A DNA stretch of 64,000 nucleotides from Actinomadura rayongensis. GTDB lineage: Bacteria; Actinomycetota; Actinomycetes; Streptosporangiales; Streptosporangiaceae. Location of the stretch: assembly GCF_009831215.1 (NCBI RefSeq), contig NZ_WUTW01000002.1:1211002-1275001 (forward strand), read 5' to 3'. Position 1 is the stretch's first letter. Every line of letters begins with the position of its first letter. Made by a program: the position numbers and the translations under genes. This document shows positions 41,014 to 49,386 of this stretch, in pieces. The notes beneath the pieces were generated by a model. The model saw only the letters and a list, made by a program, of their open reading frames with translations. It was not told the origin of the DNA and did not search any database.

Positions 41014-41877
41014 TCATTTCAGGAGGCGGGACATTCTCCGGTCGGCCAGGGGTTTTCCTCCCGTCTGACAGGTGGGGCAGTACTGGAGGGACGAGTCGGC
41101 GAAGGAGACCTCGCGGATCGTGTCGCCGCAGACGGGGCATTTCTCGCCGGTGCGGCCGTGGACGCGCAGGCCCGACTTCTTCTCGCCCTTGAGGTCCTGG
41201 GCGGCGACGCCCTCGGCTCGGGTGACGGCTTCGGTGAGGGTGGTGCGGATCGCGGTGTGGAGGGTCGTGATGTCGTCGGCGGTCAGGGTGGCGGCGATCT
41301 TGAAGGGCGACATCTTGGCCGCGTGCAGGACCTCGTCGGAGTAGGCGTTGCCGATGCCCGCGATGATCTTCTGGTCGCGCAGGACGCCCTTGATCTGCGT
41401 TCGGCGGTCTTTGAGGATGTCGGCCAGGGCCTCTGGGGTGAAGGTCTCTGCCAGGGGGTCCGGGCCCAGGGTCGCCACGCCGGGGACCTCGGACGGGTCG
41501 CGGACGACGTAGACCGCCAGGCCCTTCTTCGTTCCGGCCTCGGTGAGGTCGAAGCCCGAGCCGTCGTCCAGGTGGACGCGCACGGCGAGCGGGTTGCGCC
41601 CGCCGGGGCGGCCCGCGCGGGCCGGGAGTTCGTCGCGCCAGCGCAGCCAGCCGGCGCGGGCCAGGTGGACGACGAGGTGCAGCCCGTCGACGTCCAGATC
41701 GAGGAACTTGCCGTGCCGGGTCACGGCGGTGACCGTCAGGCCGCCGAGCGCGGTGATCGGCGGGTCGTAGGTCTTGAGGGCGGAGATCGCGAGAACATCA
41801 ACGCGCGCGATCGCGTGGCCGACCGCGCGTTCCCGCAGGAAGGCGGCCAGCGACTCCACCTCGGGAAGCTCTGGCAT
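41014..41877 (-). CDS. Fpg/Nei-family DNA glycosylase
   Basis: A 287-aa base-excision repair enzyme starting at ATG 41877. After Met removal the N-terminal PELPEVE gives the catalytic Pro1 and Glu2. LTEAGTKKGLAVYV, LRDQKIIAGIGNAYSDEVLHAAKMSP (helix-two-turn-helix), and the C-terminal zinc finger CPVCG...CPTCQTGGKPLADRRMSRLLK complete the family. It excises oxidised bases and cleaves the AP site. The enzyme is the actinobacterial Fpg/Nei subgroup; whether it prefers 8-oxoG or oxidised pyrimidines cannot be told. Confidence 0.92.
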   Translation of the reverse strand: MPELPEVESLAAFLRERAVGHAIARVDVLAISALKTYDPPITALGGLTVTAVTRHGKFLDLDVDGLHLVVHLARAGWLRWRDELPARAGRPGGRNPLAVRVHLDDGSGFDLTEAGTKKGLAVYVVRDPSEVPGVATLGPDPLAETFTPEALADILKDRRTQIKGVLRDQKIIAGIGNAYSDEVLHAAKMSPFKIAATLTADDITTLHTAIRTTLTEAVTRAEGVAAQDLKGEKKSGLRVHGRTGEKCPVCGDTIREVSFADSSLQYCPTCQTGGKPLADRRMSRLLK

Positions 41878-42089
41878 ACGTCCAGTATCAGCGATCCACA
41901 CCCCTGTGGACACCTGTGGACGATCCTGTGGATAACCAAGAGCCCGCCAGCGGAGCGGCACGGGACGGCCGCATAACCTCGACAAACCACGACAAAGGTT
42001 GAGGGCCAGAAACGGGGGACCTGTCCCCAGCCTGTGGATAACTCACGACGACATCGGCACGACCCGAACATGAGCGACGTCACGAAATA

Positions 42090-42102
42090 ACCCCTAGGGG
42101 GT
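42090..42102. promoter_or_regulatory. CsoR-type copper operator 1
   Basis: ACCCCTAGGGGGT is a near-perfect G-tract dyad of the type bound by CsoR copper sensors (consensus TACCCCNNNGGGGTA-like). It lies upstream of the -35 of the copZ promoter. Confidence 0.6.
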
Positions 42103-42124
42103 AGGGGTTGCCGCCCCTGTCGGG

Positions 42125-42164
42125 TTGTGCCACCATGAGGCCCACGACATACCCCCCAGGGGTA
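42125..42164 (+). promoter_or_regulatory. copZ promoter with overlapping CsoR operator 2
   Basis: TTGTGC (42125-42130) and CATACC (42148-42153) are spaced 17 bp. The dyad TACCCC-CCA-GGGGTA (42150-42164) overlaps the -10 and start region, as in known CsoR-repressed copper operons. No csoR gene is present in the window. Confidence 0.6.
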
Positions 42165-42186
42165 CAGAGACCAGGAGGAACGAGCG

Positions 42187-42393
42187 ATGAGCGCCACGAC
42201 CTACACCGTCGCCGGAATGACCTGCGGCCACTGCGTCAGCTCCGTCCGGGAGGAGGTCGGCCAGATCCCCGGCGTCACGGCCGTGGACGTCGAACTCTCG
42301 TCCGGAGCCGTCACCGTCACCAGCGAGGCCCCCCTCGACGAGGCCCAGGTCCGGGCCGCCGTCGAGGAGGCCGGATACGAACTGAAGGCGTGA
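42187..42393 (+). CDS. copZ: Copper chaperone, heavy-metal-associated domain (CopZ-like)
   Basis: A 68-aa single HMA domain with AGMTCGHCVSSVREEV, the Cu(I)-binding GMTCxxC motif, and the closing EEAGYELKA. It would deliver Cu(I) to the P-type ATPase two genes on. A good ribosome site (AGGAGGAACG) precedes ATG 42187. First gene of the copper operon, under two CsoR-type operators. Confidence 0.93.
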   Translation: MSATTYTVAGMTCGHCVSSVREEVGQIPGVTAVDVELSSGAVTVTSEAPLDEAQVRAAVEEAGYELKA

Positions 42394-42394
42394 G

Positions 42395-43285
42395 ATGAAC
42401 ACCGCGACCAGGCTCGGCGCCTATGGCGCCGGGCTGGCCGCCGTCTTCGCCGCCGCCCTCGGGATCGGTGCCCTCACCGGGCCCGTGGGCGCGACCGATG
42501 AGAAGGGCGGCGCAAGCCACATGCGGCACGAAACGACCCACGAGACCGGCCACGAGCAAGGCCACGACGCCCTCCCCGGCGGGCTTCAGGCCGAGCAGGA
42601 CGGCTACACCCTCCGCCCCGAGACGACGAGCGTCCCGGCCCGTCGCACCACCGACTTCCGGTTCACCGTGACCGGCCCGGACGGCGCCCCCGTCACCCGC
42701 TACACCCCGCTGCACGGCAAGGACCTGCACTTCATCGTCGTCCGCCGCGACCTGTCGGGCTACCAGCACCTGCACCCGGTGCGGGACGCGAAAGGCGTCT
42801 GGTCCGTCCCGCTGACGGCGGGCGACCCGGGCACCTACCGGATCTTCACCGACGTCCGGCCCGCGACCGCGAAGGAGCAGGTCACGCTGGGCACCGACCT
42901 CAACGTTCCGGGCGATTTCGGGCCACGTCCGCTGCCGCCGGCCGAGCGCGTCGCCGAGGTGGACGGCTACCGCGTCACGCTGGCCGGCGACCTCGTCCCC
43001 GGCCAGGCCAGCCCGCTGACGCTGACCGTCGAGAAGGACGGCCGTCCCATCACCGACCTGGAACCGTATCTGGAGGCGTACGGGCACCTCGTGGCGATCC
43101 GCGCGGGCGACCTCGCCTACCTGCACGTCCACCCGATGGGCGAGCCGGGCGACGGAACGACCAGGCCGGGACCGAACATCGAGTTCCACGCGGAGGTCCC
43201 CGGCGGCGGAACGTACCGCCTGTTCTTGGACTTCCAGCACGCGGGCAAGGTCCGCACCGCCGAGTTCACCGTCACGGCCCGCTGA
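42395..43285 (+). CDS. Membrane-anchored His-rich protein of the copper operon
   Basis: A 296-aa protein with one N-terminal transmembrane or signal helix ([22 protein letters not shown]), then a His/Met-rich stretch ([18 protein letters not shown]) and two beta-rich repeats each bearing '[21 protein letters not shown]' or '[19 protein letters not shown]'. The paired HxHP motifs look like external copper ligands. Proteins of this design are usual in actinobacterial copper operons, but their precise role is unassigned; periplasmic-side copper binding is inferred. It lies one base after copZ and 13 bp before copA. Confidence 0.75.
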   Translation: MNTATRLGAYGAGLAAVFAAALGIGALTGPVGATDEKGGASHMRHETTHETGHEQGHDALPGGLQAEQDGYTLRPETTSVPARRTTDFRFTVTGPDGAPVTRYTPLHGKDLHFIVVRRDLSGYQHLHPVRDAKGVWSVPLTAGDPGTYRIFTDVRPATAKEQVTLGTDLNVPGDFGPRPLPPAERVAEVDGYRVTLAGDLVPGQASPLTLTVEKDGRPITDLEPYLEAYGHLVAIRAGDLAYLHVHPMGEPGDGTTRPGPNIEFHAEVPGGGTYRLFLDFQHAGKVRTAEFTVTAR

Positions 43286-43298
43286 GAGGAGGCGACCG

Positions 43299-45506
43299 AT
43301 GTCCACGACGGAGCTGTCGATCGGCGGGATGACGTGCGCGTCCTGCGCGAACCGGGTTGAGCGAAAGCTCAACAAGCTCGAAGGCGTCACCGCGACGGTC
43401 AACTACGCGACCGAGAAGGCCCGGGTCGAATACCCCGACGGGGTGTCCATGGACGACCTCATCGCCACCGTCGAGCAGGCCGGATACACCGCCGCGCCCC
43501 CCGCGCCCCCGCGGACCGAGGACGAGCCGAAGGACGAGCTGGCCCCGCTCCGGCAGCGCCTCGTCACGGCGGTGGTGCTGGCCGTCCCGGTGATCGTGCT
43601 GGCGATGGTCCCGGCGCTGCAGTTCCGGAACTGGCAGTGGCTGTCGCTGACGCTGGCCGCGCCCGTCGTCGTCTACGCGGGCTGGCCGTTCCACCGCGCC
43701 GCCTGGACGAACCTGCGCCACGGCGCCGCCACGATGGACACGCTCGTCTCGCTCGGGACGCTCGCGGCGTTCGGCTGGTCGCTGTGGGCGCTGTTCATCG
43801 GCGACGCGGGCGAACCGGGCATGCGGCACGGCTTCGAGTTCAGCGCGTCCCGCTCGGACGGCTCGTCCAACCTCTACCTGGAGGCGGCGGCGGGCGTCGT
43901 CGCCTTCATCCTCGCCGGCCGCTACTTCGAGGCGAGGTCCAAGCGCCGGGCGGGCGCGGCGCTGCGGGCGCTGCTGGAGCTGGGCGCGAAGGACGTGGCG
44001 GTCCTGCGGGACGGCCGCGAGGAGCGCATCCCGGTGGACGCGCTCAAGGCCGGCGACGTGTTCGTCGTCCGCCCCGGCGAGAAGATCGCGACCGACGGCG
44101 TGGTCGAGGAGGGCTCGTCGGCGGTGGACGCGTCGCTGCTGACCGGCGAGTCCGTCCCGGTCGAGGTCGGGCCGGGCGACACGGTCGCGGGCGCGACGGT
44201 CAACGCGGGCGGGCGGCTGCTCGTCCGCGCGACGAAGGTCGGCGCCGACACCCAGCTCGCGCAGATGGCGCGGCTGGTCGAGGAGGCGCAGACCGGCAAG
44301 GCGCGCGTGCAGCGGCTCGCCGACCGGATCTCGGGCGTGTTCGTCCCGGTCGTGATCGCGCTGGCCGTCGCCACGCTCGGGTTCTGGCTCGGGACGGGCG
44401 GCTCGGCCACCGCCGCGTTCACCGCCGCCGTCGCCGTCCTGATCATCGCGTGCCCGTGCGCGCTGGGCCTCGCGACGCCGACCGCGCTGCTGGTCGGGAC
44501 GGGCCGGGGCGCCCGCCTCGGCATCCTGATCAAGGGCCCGGAGGCGCTGGAGTCCACGCACGCGATCGACACGGTCGTCCTGGACAAGACGGGCACGGTC
44601 ACGACGGGCCGGATGGCGCTGGTCGACGTGATCACCGCCGACGGCGTCACCGAGCACGACGCGCTCCGGCTCGCGGGGGCGCTGGAGAACGCGTCCGAGC
44701 ACCCGATCGCCCGGGCCGTCGCGCGCGCCGCCGCCGAGCGCACCGGCCCGCTCGCGGACGTCGCCGACTTCACCGCGCTCGACGGCCTCGGCGTCCAGGG
44801 CGTGGTGGACGGCCACGCGGTGCTCGTCGGACGGCCCCGGCTGCTCGCCGAGTGGGCGCAGCACCTCCCGCCGGACCTGGAGAAGGCGATGAACGAGGCC
44901 CGCGAGCAGGGCCGCACGGCCGTCGCGGTCGGCTGGGACGGCGCGGCGCGCGCGGTCCTGACCGTCGCCGACCAGGTCAAGCCGACGTCGGCGGAGGCCG
45001 TCGCGCGGCTGCGGGACCTCGGGCTGCGGCCGGTGCTGCTCACCGGCGACGACGCGGCCGTGGCGCGGGCCGTCGCGGACGCGGTCGGCATCGACGAGGT
45101 GATCGCCGAGGTCCTGCCGCAGGACAAGGTGGACGTCGTGAAGCGCCTCCAGGCCGAGGGCCGCCGCGTCGCGATGGTCGGGGACGGCGTGAACGACGCC
45201 GCCGCGCTCGCCCAGGCCGACCTCGGGCTCGCGATGGGCACCGGGACGGACGTGGCGATCGAGGCGTCCGACCTCACGCTCGTCCGGGGGGACCTGCGGG
45301 CGGCGGCGGACGCGATCCGCCTCTCCCGCCGGACACTGCGGACGATCCGGGGCAACCTGTTCTGGGCGTTCGCCTACAACGTCGCCGCGCTGCCGCTGGC
45401 CGCGACGGGCCTGCTCACGCCGATGATCGCGGGCGGCGCGATGGCGTTCTCGTCGGTGTTCGTGGTGAGCAACAGCCTGCGCCTGCGCAACTTCAAGGCG
45501 CTGTGA
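43299..45506 (+). CDS. copA: Copper-exporting P1B-type ATPase (CopA)
   Basis: A 735-aa P-type ATPase. One N-terminal HMA domain ([22 protein letters not shown]), eight predicted helices, the metal-site CPC motif in [15 protein letters not shown], the phosphorylation motif [11 protein letters not shown] locus SEHPIARAV, and the hinge [35 protein letters not shown]. The CPC motif and the N-terminal HMA assign it to Cu(I) efflux (P1B-1). Last gene of the copZ operon; a perfect hairpin follows. Confidence 0.95.
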   Translation: MSTTELSIGGMTCASCANRVERKLNKLEGVTATVNYATEKARVEYPDGVSMDDLIATVEQAGYTAAPPAPPRTEDEPKDELAPLRQRLVTAVVLAVPVIVLAMVPALQFRNWQWLSLTLAAPVVVYAGWPFHRAAWTNLRHGAATMDTLVSLGTLAAFGWSLWALFIGDAGEPGMRHGFEFSASRSDGSSNLYLEAAAGVVAFILAGRYFEARSKRRAGAALRALLELGAKDVAVLRDGREERIPVDALKAGDVFVVRPGEKIATDGVVEEGSSAVDASLLTGESVPVEVGPGDTVAGATVNAGGRLLVRATKVGADTQLAQMARLVEEAQTGKARVQRLADRISGVFVPVVIALAVATLGFWLGTGGSATAAFTAAVAVLIIACPCALGLATPTALLVGTGRGARLGILIKGPEALESTHAIDTVVLDKTGTVTTGRMALVDVITADGVTEHDALRLAGALENASEHPIARAVARAAAERTGPLADVADFTALDGLGVQGVVDGHAVLVGRPRLLAEWAQHLPPDLEKAMNEAREQGRTAVAVGWDGAARAVLTVADQVKPTSAEAVARLRDLGLRPVLLTGDDAAVARAVADAVGIDEVIAEVLPQDKVDVVKRLQAEGRRVAMVGDGVNDAAALAQADLGLAMGTGTDVAIEASDLTLVRGDLRAAADAIRLSRRTLRTIRGNLFWAFAYNVAALPLAATGLLTPMIAGGAMAFSSVFVVSNSLRLRNFKAL

Positions 45507-45510
45507 TCCG

Positions 45511-45544
45511 GCTGCGGGAGGGCGGCGCGGCCCTCCCGCAGCCG
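45511..45544. terminator. Bidirectional terminator between copA and the zinc-ribbon gene
   Basis: GGCTGCGGGAGGGC (45511-45524) and GCCCTCCCGCAGCC (45531-45544) are exact reverse complements with a 6-nt loop. It lies 4 bp after the copA stop and 7 bp before the opposing gene's stop. Confidence 0.85.
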
Positions 45545-45551
45545 CGGCCCG

Positions 45552-45800
45552 TCAGCGGGGACGGGGAATCGGCGTGTCGGGCGGCAGTGCCCTGACCTGC
45601 ACGCTCCGGCACTCGGGGCAGGTCCGGTCGACCCACGGCGGCTGGCTGGCGACGCCGTCCAGGCTCCACGCGACCGACGATCCCGCCGGCCCGTCGCTGT
45701 GCCGGGCCTCGAAGTCCTGTTCCCACTGGTGGGAGCACGTGACGCAGTGAAACCGCCACGTCTCCGTACTGACATGGACGTCCCGGATGGACATGAGCAT
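45552..45800 (-). CDS. Small zinc-ribbon-like hypothetical protein
   Basis: An 82-aa protein with two CxxC knuckles, FHCVTCSHQW and RTCPECRSVQV, spaced about 36 residues apart. The residues between are polar with a central DFEARHSDGP. It resembles the many short actinobacterial zinc-ribbon proteins of unknown role. The start may be ATG 45800 or ATG 45794. It sits opposite copA and is not obviously part of the copper operon. Confidence 0.6.
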   Translation of the reverse strand: MLMSIRDVHVSTETWRFHCVTCSHQWEQDFEARHSDGPAGSSVAWSLDGVASQPPWVDRTCPECRSVQVRALPPDTPIPRPR

Positions 45801-45868
45801 CCCTGTTCTTCAAGAGAAAACCGAAAGAGACAGTCGGAACCGCGAGAAAGCGGACTCCGCGGGACGCT

Positions 45869-46231
45869 CTAGATCCGGGACACCCGGAGTGTGATGAGCA
45901 GCCGCGCGCCGGGCGCACGGTCGCCCCGGCGGGCGGCGTGGTCCAGCGCGTAGGCCGGATGCGTGGCGAGCCCGGCCACCAGCCGGCGGACGAGCGCCGC
46001 GCCGTCGAACGGGGCGCGCGGCAGGAGCGGCCGGCGGACGCGCTGCCGGTCCGGCGCGGACTCGGCGCGGGCGGTGGCCGGGCCGGCGGCGGCCGTGGCG
46101 ACGGGGCCGTCGGACGGCCCGTCCGCCTCCTGGACGAACGGGACGCCCGGCAGCGCCAGGGCCAGGACGAGCAGCAGCGCCCCGGCCGCCGTGCGGAGAC
46201 GGCGGCGGGCGAGGACGGCCCGGGCGCGCAT
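45869..46231 (-). CDS. Small secreted or membrane-anchored hypothetical protein
   Basis: A 120-aa protein with an N-terminal hydrophobic segment (RTAAGALLLVLALALPGVPFV), then a low-complexity Ala/Pro linker and a basic C-terminal part (RQRVRRPLLPRAPFDGAALVRRLVAGLATHPAYALDHAARRG). No known domain is recognised. Codon bias supports coding, but the evidence is modest. Confidence 0.5.
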   Translation of the reverse strand: MRARAVLARRRLRTAAGALLLVLALALPGVPFVQEADGPSDGPVATAAAGPATARAESAPDRQRVRRPLLPRAPFDGAALVRRLVAGLATHPAYALDHAARRGDRAPGARLLITLRVSRI

Positions 46232-46323
46232 GCCACGGAACTTACCTCACACTCCGTCGCCGAATAATGACGATGAGTGAGAAAAGCGGGTGCTGCGACA
46301 GTTCCGTTTCCCTGCCCCGCCGG

Positions 46324-47364
46324 TCAGTCCGCGAGCATCCGGGGCGTGTAGTGGTCGTCCAGCCAGGCGCTCTGCAGGACGATCGCCACCATCTCCGCAT
46401 AATGCTCGCGGATCACCGTCCGTACGCGCTCGTCCTTGTAGAGGCGCCCGCACGCCTGGCACGGATGCGCGTACCGGCCCTCCCAGTCGATGGACGGGTC
46501 CTTCTCCGCCGCCCACGCGAGCACGCGCTCGGGCCCGAAGTAGTGCAGCCACAGCTTGAGGAAGTCCTCCTCGCCGGCGGTGACGGCGCGGTCGAGGAAG
46601 TCGCCGCCGTCGGCCGTCGCGGTGTTCAGCTCGGGGATCGTCCGCAGGCCGAGGCCGCAGCAGACGCCGACCCGTCCGTCCGCCTGGACCGTGTAGGTCT
46701 GGAGGACGTGGTCGCAGCCGCGCCGGGCGGGCAGCGTGGCGGCGTCGGCGGTGGACCCGGCGGGGTAGTCGGCCGTTTCGTCCGGGTCCAGGGGCATCCA
46801 GGCGCTCTCGTGCGTCCGGACGAGCGCGGCGTCCGCGCCGAGCGCCCTGACGAGCGGGTGCTCCCGGATCGTCGCGGCCGTCACCGCGCGCTCCCGCCGC
46901 AACTCGACCATGACGACGACCGGCAGACCGAGCCGGACCGCTTCGACCGACGCGTTGACGACCCGCTCGACCGGGACGAACCGGACGTGCTCGTCGCCGG
47001 TGCTGTAGTTGATCTCGTCCAGGCCCGCGTCCCGGAGGAGACGCAGCCGGTCGCGCGCACGCTCCGGCGTCGCGGCCCAGTGCGCGTTGGTGACGAGCCG
47101 CGTCGGCAGCCCGAGCGCACGGGCGTGGGACAGCCCGGCGAGCAGGTCGCGCCACCGCAGCGTCGCCTCGCCGCCGGTGAACACGACGTTCGCGAACCCG
47201 AGCCGGTGCGCCTGCGTGATCGCCGACAGGATCACGTCGAGGGAGATGCGCTCCCGGACGCGCGGGCTGCTGAGCGTCCCGCAGTCGGCGCAGGCCGCCG
47301 TGCAGGTGAACGTCGGCATGATCGACAGCGTCTTGCGCGCGCCGACGAGGCTCGCGGCGGTCAT
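46324..47364 (-). CDS. Radical SAM enzyme with SPASM-like C-terminal cysteines
   Basis: A 346-aa radical SAM protein. The [4Fe-4S] cluster motif is C21-x3-C25-x2-C28 in PTFTCTAACADCG. FTGGEATLRWRDLL is the GGE motif, and STGDEH and ELNTATADGG follow the barrel pattern. Five more cysteines lie in the C-terminal third (RGCDHVLQTYTVQADGRVGVCCGLGL; AHPCQACGRLYKD), the layout of a SPASM or twitch auxiliary-cluster domain used by peptide-modifying enzymes. Its start overlaps the stop of the 127-aa precursor-like gene (ATGA), so the two are coupled. It probably modifies that protein or its product; the reaction is unknown. Confidence 0.85.
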   Translation of the reverse strand: MTAASLVGARKTLSIMPTFTCTAACADCGTLSSPRVRERISLDVILSAITQAHRLGFANVVFTGGEATLRWRDLLAGLSHARALGLPTRLVTNAHWAATPERARDRLRLLRDAGLDEINYSTGDEHVRFVPVERVVNASVEAVRLGLPVVVMVELRRERAVTAATIREHPLVRALGADAALVRTHESAWMPLDPDETADYPAGSTADAATLPARRGCDHVLQTYTVQADGRVGVCCGLGLRTIPELNTATADGGDFLDRAVTAGEEDFLKLWLHYFGPERVLAWAAEKDPSIDWEGRYAHPCQACGRLYKDERVRTVIREHYAEMVAIVLQSAWLDDHYTPRMLAD

Positions 47365-47744
47365 CGCGCACCGAGCCGGAGCCCGGCGGGGTCGATGCGC
47401 GGCCCGTCGCCGCAGTCCACGCCGCGCGTGCTGAAGGTGGCGGTGATGCCGGTGCTGGACGAGATCCGGCTGGTCGAGCCCGTCGTGACGGAGTGGACCG
47501 TCGTCGCCTCGGGGACGTCGGCGGTCCGCAGGTCGGCCCGCCGCCCCGGGGACCGCAGCGCGGCGACGAACCGCGCGTTGCCGGTGGACGTCCGCTGCGC
47601 CCGGTCCCAGCCGAGTTCGGCGGCGAGGACGGCGGCCGGGTCGTCGAGGAAGCGGGCCTCCCGTGCGGGGTCGGCGGCGAGCCGGGCGAAGAGGGCGATG
47701 AGGTCCGCGCGCGTGATCGAGTTCAGGACGAGAGGTGCCGGCAT
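47361..47744 (-). CDS. Candidate RiPP precursor, coupled to radical SAM gene
   Basis: A 127-aa protein from ATG 47744 (GGAAGG ribosome site 7 nt upstream). The N-terminal half is helical and leader-like: ITRADLIALFARLAADPAREARFLDDPAAVLAAELGW resembles Nif11/NHLP-type leader helices. The C-terminal half is Ser/Thr-rich (TTVHSVTTGSTSRISSSTGITATFSTRG), with a single cysteine in VDCGDGPRIDP and a Gly-rich end. It directly precedes and overlaps a radical SAM gene, with a divergent LysR regulator. It may be a ribosomal peptide precursor or a substrate-carrier protein. No homologous core is recognised, so the call is inference. Confidence 0.55.
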   Translation of the reverse strand: MPAPLVLNSITRADLIALFARLAADPAREARFLDDPAAVLAAELGWDRAQRTSTGNARFVAALRSPGRRADLRTADVPEATTVHSVTTGSTSRISSSTGITATFSTRGVDCGDGPRIDPAGLRLGAR

Positions 47745-47832
47745 CGGTGCGCCTTCCGCGAGAGCGATGCGGCCGGAAATGGCCGTACCGCCCACCCTAA
47801 GTTCACGCGCCGGGCTGCGGGGAAAGCGATGT

Positions 47833-47849
47833 CTTATCGCTGGGATAAG
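47833..47849. promoter_or_regulatory. LysR-type operator (T-N11-A) between lysR and the precursor gene
   Basis: CTTATC (47833-47838) and GATAAG (47844-47849) are exact reverse complements with a 5-bp spacer, containing the LysR T-N11-A core (T47835...A47847). It sits 11 bp before the LysR ATG and 88 bp before the precursor gene's start. Confidence 0.65.
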
Positions 47850-47860
47850 GAACCCTCATT

Positions 47861-48799
47861 ATGGAACTCCGGCATCTCCGTTCGTTTCTCGCCGTCATGG
47901 GGGAACGGAACTTCACTCGGGCCGCGCGGTCGCTGCACCTCACCCAGCCCGCCCTCAGCCAGCACATCCGGGCGCTGGAGCGCGAGGTCGGCGGGCCGCT
48001 GTTCGTCCGCGACAGCCGCCGCGTCGTCCCGACCGCCGCCGGCGAGGCCCTCGAACAGCCGGCCCGGGAGGTGCTGCGGTCGGCGGCGCGGGCCCTCGAC
48101 CTGGCGCGGGCCGCCGCGGGCGGCGAGCAGGGGACGCTGCGGGTCGGGCTGTTCGCCGGCGGCGCGGCCGAGCTGACGGCGCCGATCCTGGAGGCGTTCG
48201 CGGCGCGGCACCCGGCCGTCCGGATCGCGCTGGCCGATCTCCCGCCGCACCGCGCCGAGCCCGCCGTGCGGAGCGGCCGGGTCGACGTGGCTCTTCTCCG
48301 GCTGCCCGTCGACCTCGAATTCCTGCGCGCGACGACCTTGTTCGAGGAACCGCGCGTGCTGGCGGTCGCGCGGCGGCATCGTTTCGCCGACGACGGCGAG
48401 ATCACGATCCCGTCCTATCTGGACCTGCCCGCCCCCACCATTCCCGAGGAAATGCCGCGTCACTTCCAGAACTTCTGGCTCATGAACGACCACCGCAACG
48501 GCGAGCCGGCGCGTTTCCTCGGGGAACGGCTGGAGACCGTCAACGAGGCGCTGCACTTCGCGCTGACCGCGCCGGACGGCTGCCTCTCCGTCGCCGCGTC
48601 GATCCAGCGCACCCTGAACATCGGCGGGCTGGTCTACCTGCCGATCGTCGGCGCGGAGCCGTGCGCGGTGGCCGTCGTCAGCCGCCGCGACGACGACGCC
48701 GACCTCATCACCGACTTCCACCGGACCGCCCGCGCGGTCAGCACCGAACTCATCGACCTGGTGCCGTACGCGTCCCTGCCGAGTCAGCGGACGTCGTAG
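47861..48799 (+). CDS. LysR-family transcriptional regulator
   Basis: A 312-aa regulator. HTH: MELRHLRSFLAVMGERNFTRAARSLHLTQPALSQHIRALEREVGGPLFVRDSRRVVPTAAGEAL. The effector domain is present from about residue 90 (GTLRVGLFAGGAAELTAPIL). It is divergent from the precursor-radical SAM operon with a T-N11-A operator between, so it probably controls that operon and itself. Its end overlaps the opposing GNAT gene by 16 bp. The ligand is unknown. Confidence 0.9.
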   Translation: MELRHLRSFLAVMGERNFTRAARSLHLTQPALSQHIRALEREVGGPLFVRDSRRVVPTAAGEALEQPAREVLRSAARALDLARAAAGGEQGTLRVGLFAGGAAELTAPILEAFAARHPAVRIALADLPPHRAEPAVRSGRVDVALLRLPVDLEFLRATTLFEEPRVLAVARRHRFADDGEITIPSYLDLPAPTIPEEMPRHFQNFWLMNDHRNGEPARFLGERLETVNEALHFALTAPDGCLSVAASIQRTLNIGGLVYLPIVGAEPCAVAVVSRRDDDADLITDFHRTARAVSTELIDLVPYASLPSQRTS

Positions 48800-49362
48800 C
48801 GCATGGTGTCCACCGCGCCGAACCCCAGCAGGCGGCGTAGGTAGGGCGTGCGGACGGTGTCGACGGTCCGGAACCCGAACCGCTCGTACAGGGCCTTGGC
48901 GCGCGGATTCGTATCCACGACCTCCAGTTTCACGCGGTGCCGTCCGCGGGTGCGCGCTTCGTCCGCGACCGCACTGAGCAGCGTCGTACCGACGCCGAGC
49001 CCGCGCGCGTCCGGGGACACCGCGAGGACGTCGAGCAGCAGCTCGTCCGCGCCCGGCGGCCGGGACGTCACGAAGTAGCTGAGCAGCCGCCGCCAGGCCC
49101 CGCGCAGCAGCCCGAACTCGCGCCGGAACCCGGTGCGGTCCAGGCGCAGCGGCGGTTCGGGGCCGTCCTGGAGGCAGGCGATGCCGACGAGCCGGTCGCC
49201 GTCCCACGCGCCCATGACCTGGGCGGGGACCAGCGCGTCCGCGAGCACGCCGACCGTCCGCCCGCCGCCGACGACGGGCGCGAGCTTGCGCCTGAAGCCC
49301 GCCCAGTAGAGCCGCGCGGCGTCGGTGCGCGCGGACTCCGGCAGGCCCATCCGGGTGATCAC
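48784..49362 (-). CDS. GNAT-family N-acetyltransferase
   Basis: A 192-aa acyl-CoA-dependent acetyltransferase. The acetyl-CoA loop is AVSPDARGLGVGTTLLSAV (Q/RxxGxG/A-type), followed by KLEVVDTNPRAKALYERFGFRTVDTV, the standard strand-helix end of the GNAT fold. The target could be an amine, a protein N-terminus or an antibiotic. It overlaps the 3' end of the LysR gene and precedes the frameshifted tenA on the same strand by about 25 bp. Confidence 0.87.
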   Translation of the reverse strand: MITRMGLPESARTDAARLYWAGFRRKLAPVVGGGRTVGVLADALVPAQVMGAWDGDRLVGIACLQDGPEPPLRLDRTGFRREFGLLRGAWRRLLSYFVTSRPPGADELLLDVLAVSPDARGLGVGTTLLSAVADEARTRGRHRVKLEVVDTNPRAKALYERFGFRTVDTVRTPYLRRLLGFGAVDTMRYDVR

Positions 49363-49386
49363 GGACGCCCCCTACCCGGCGGCGGG

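Larger units (their letters stand above)
41878..42186. other. Intergenic region with DnaA-box-like cluster and copper operators
   Basis: This 309-bp non-coding region has two parts. The left half (41905-42041) holds two exact TGTGGATAA strings (41927-41935, 42033-42041) and two near matches (TGTGGACAC 41905-41913, TGTGGACGA 41915-41923). The right half holds the copper promoter with two CsoR-type dyads. The whole is AT-richer than the surroundings. Confidence 0.6.
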
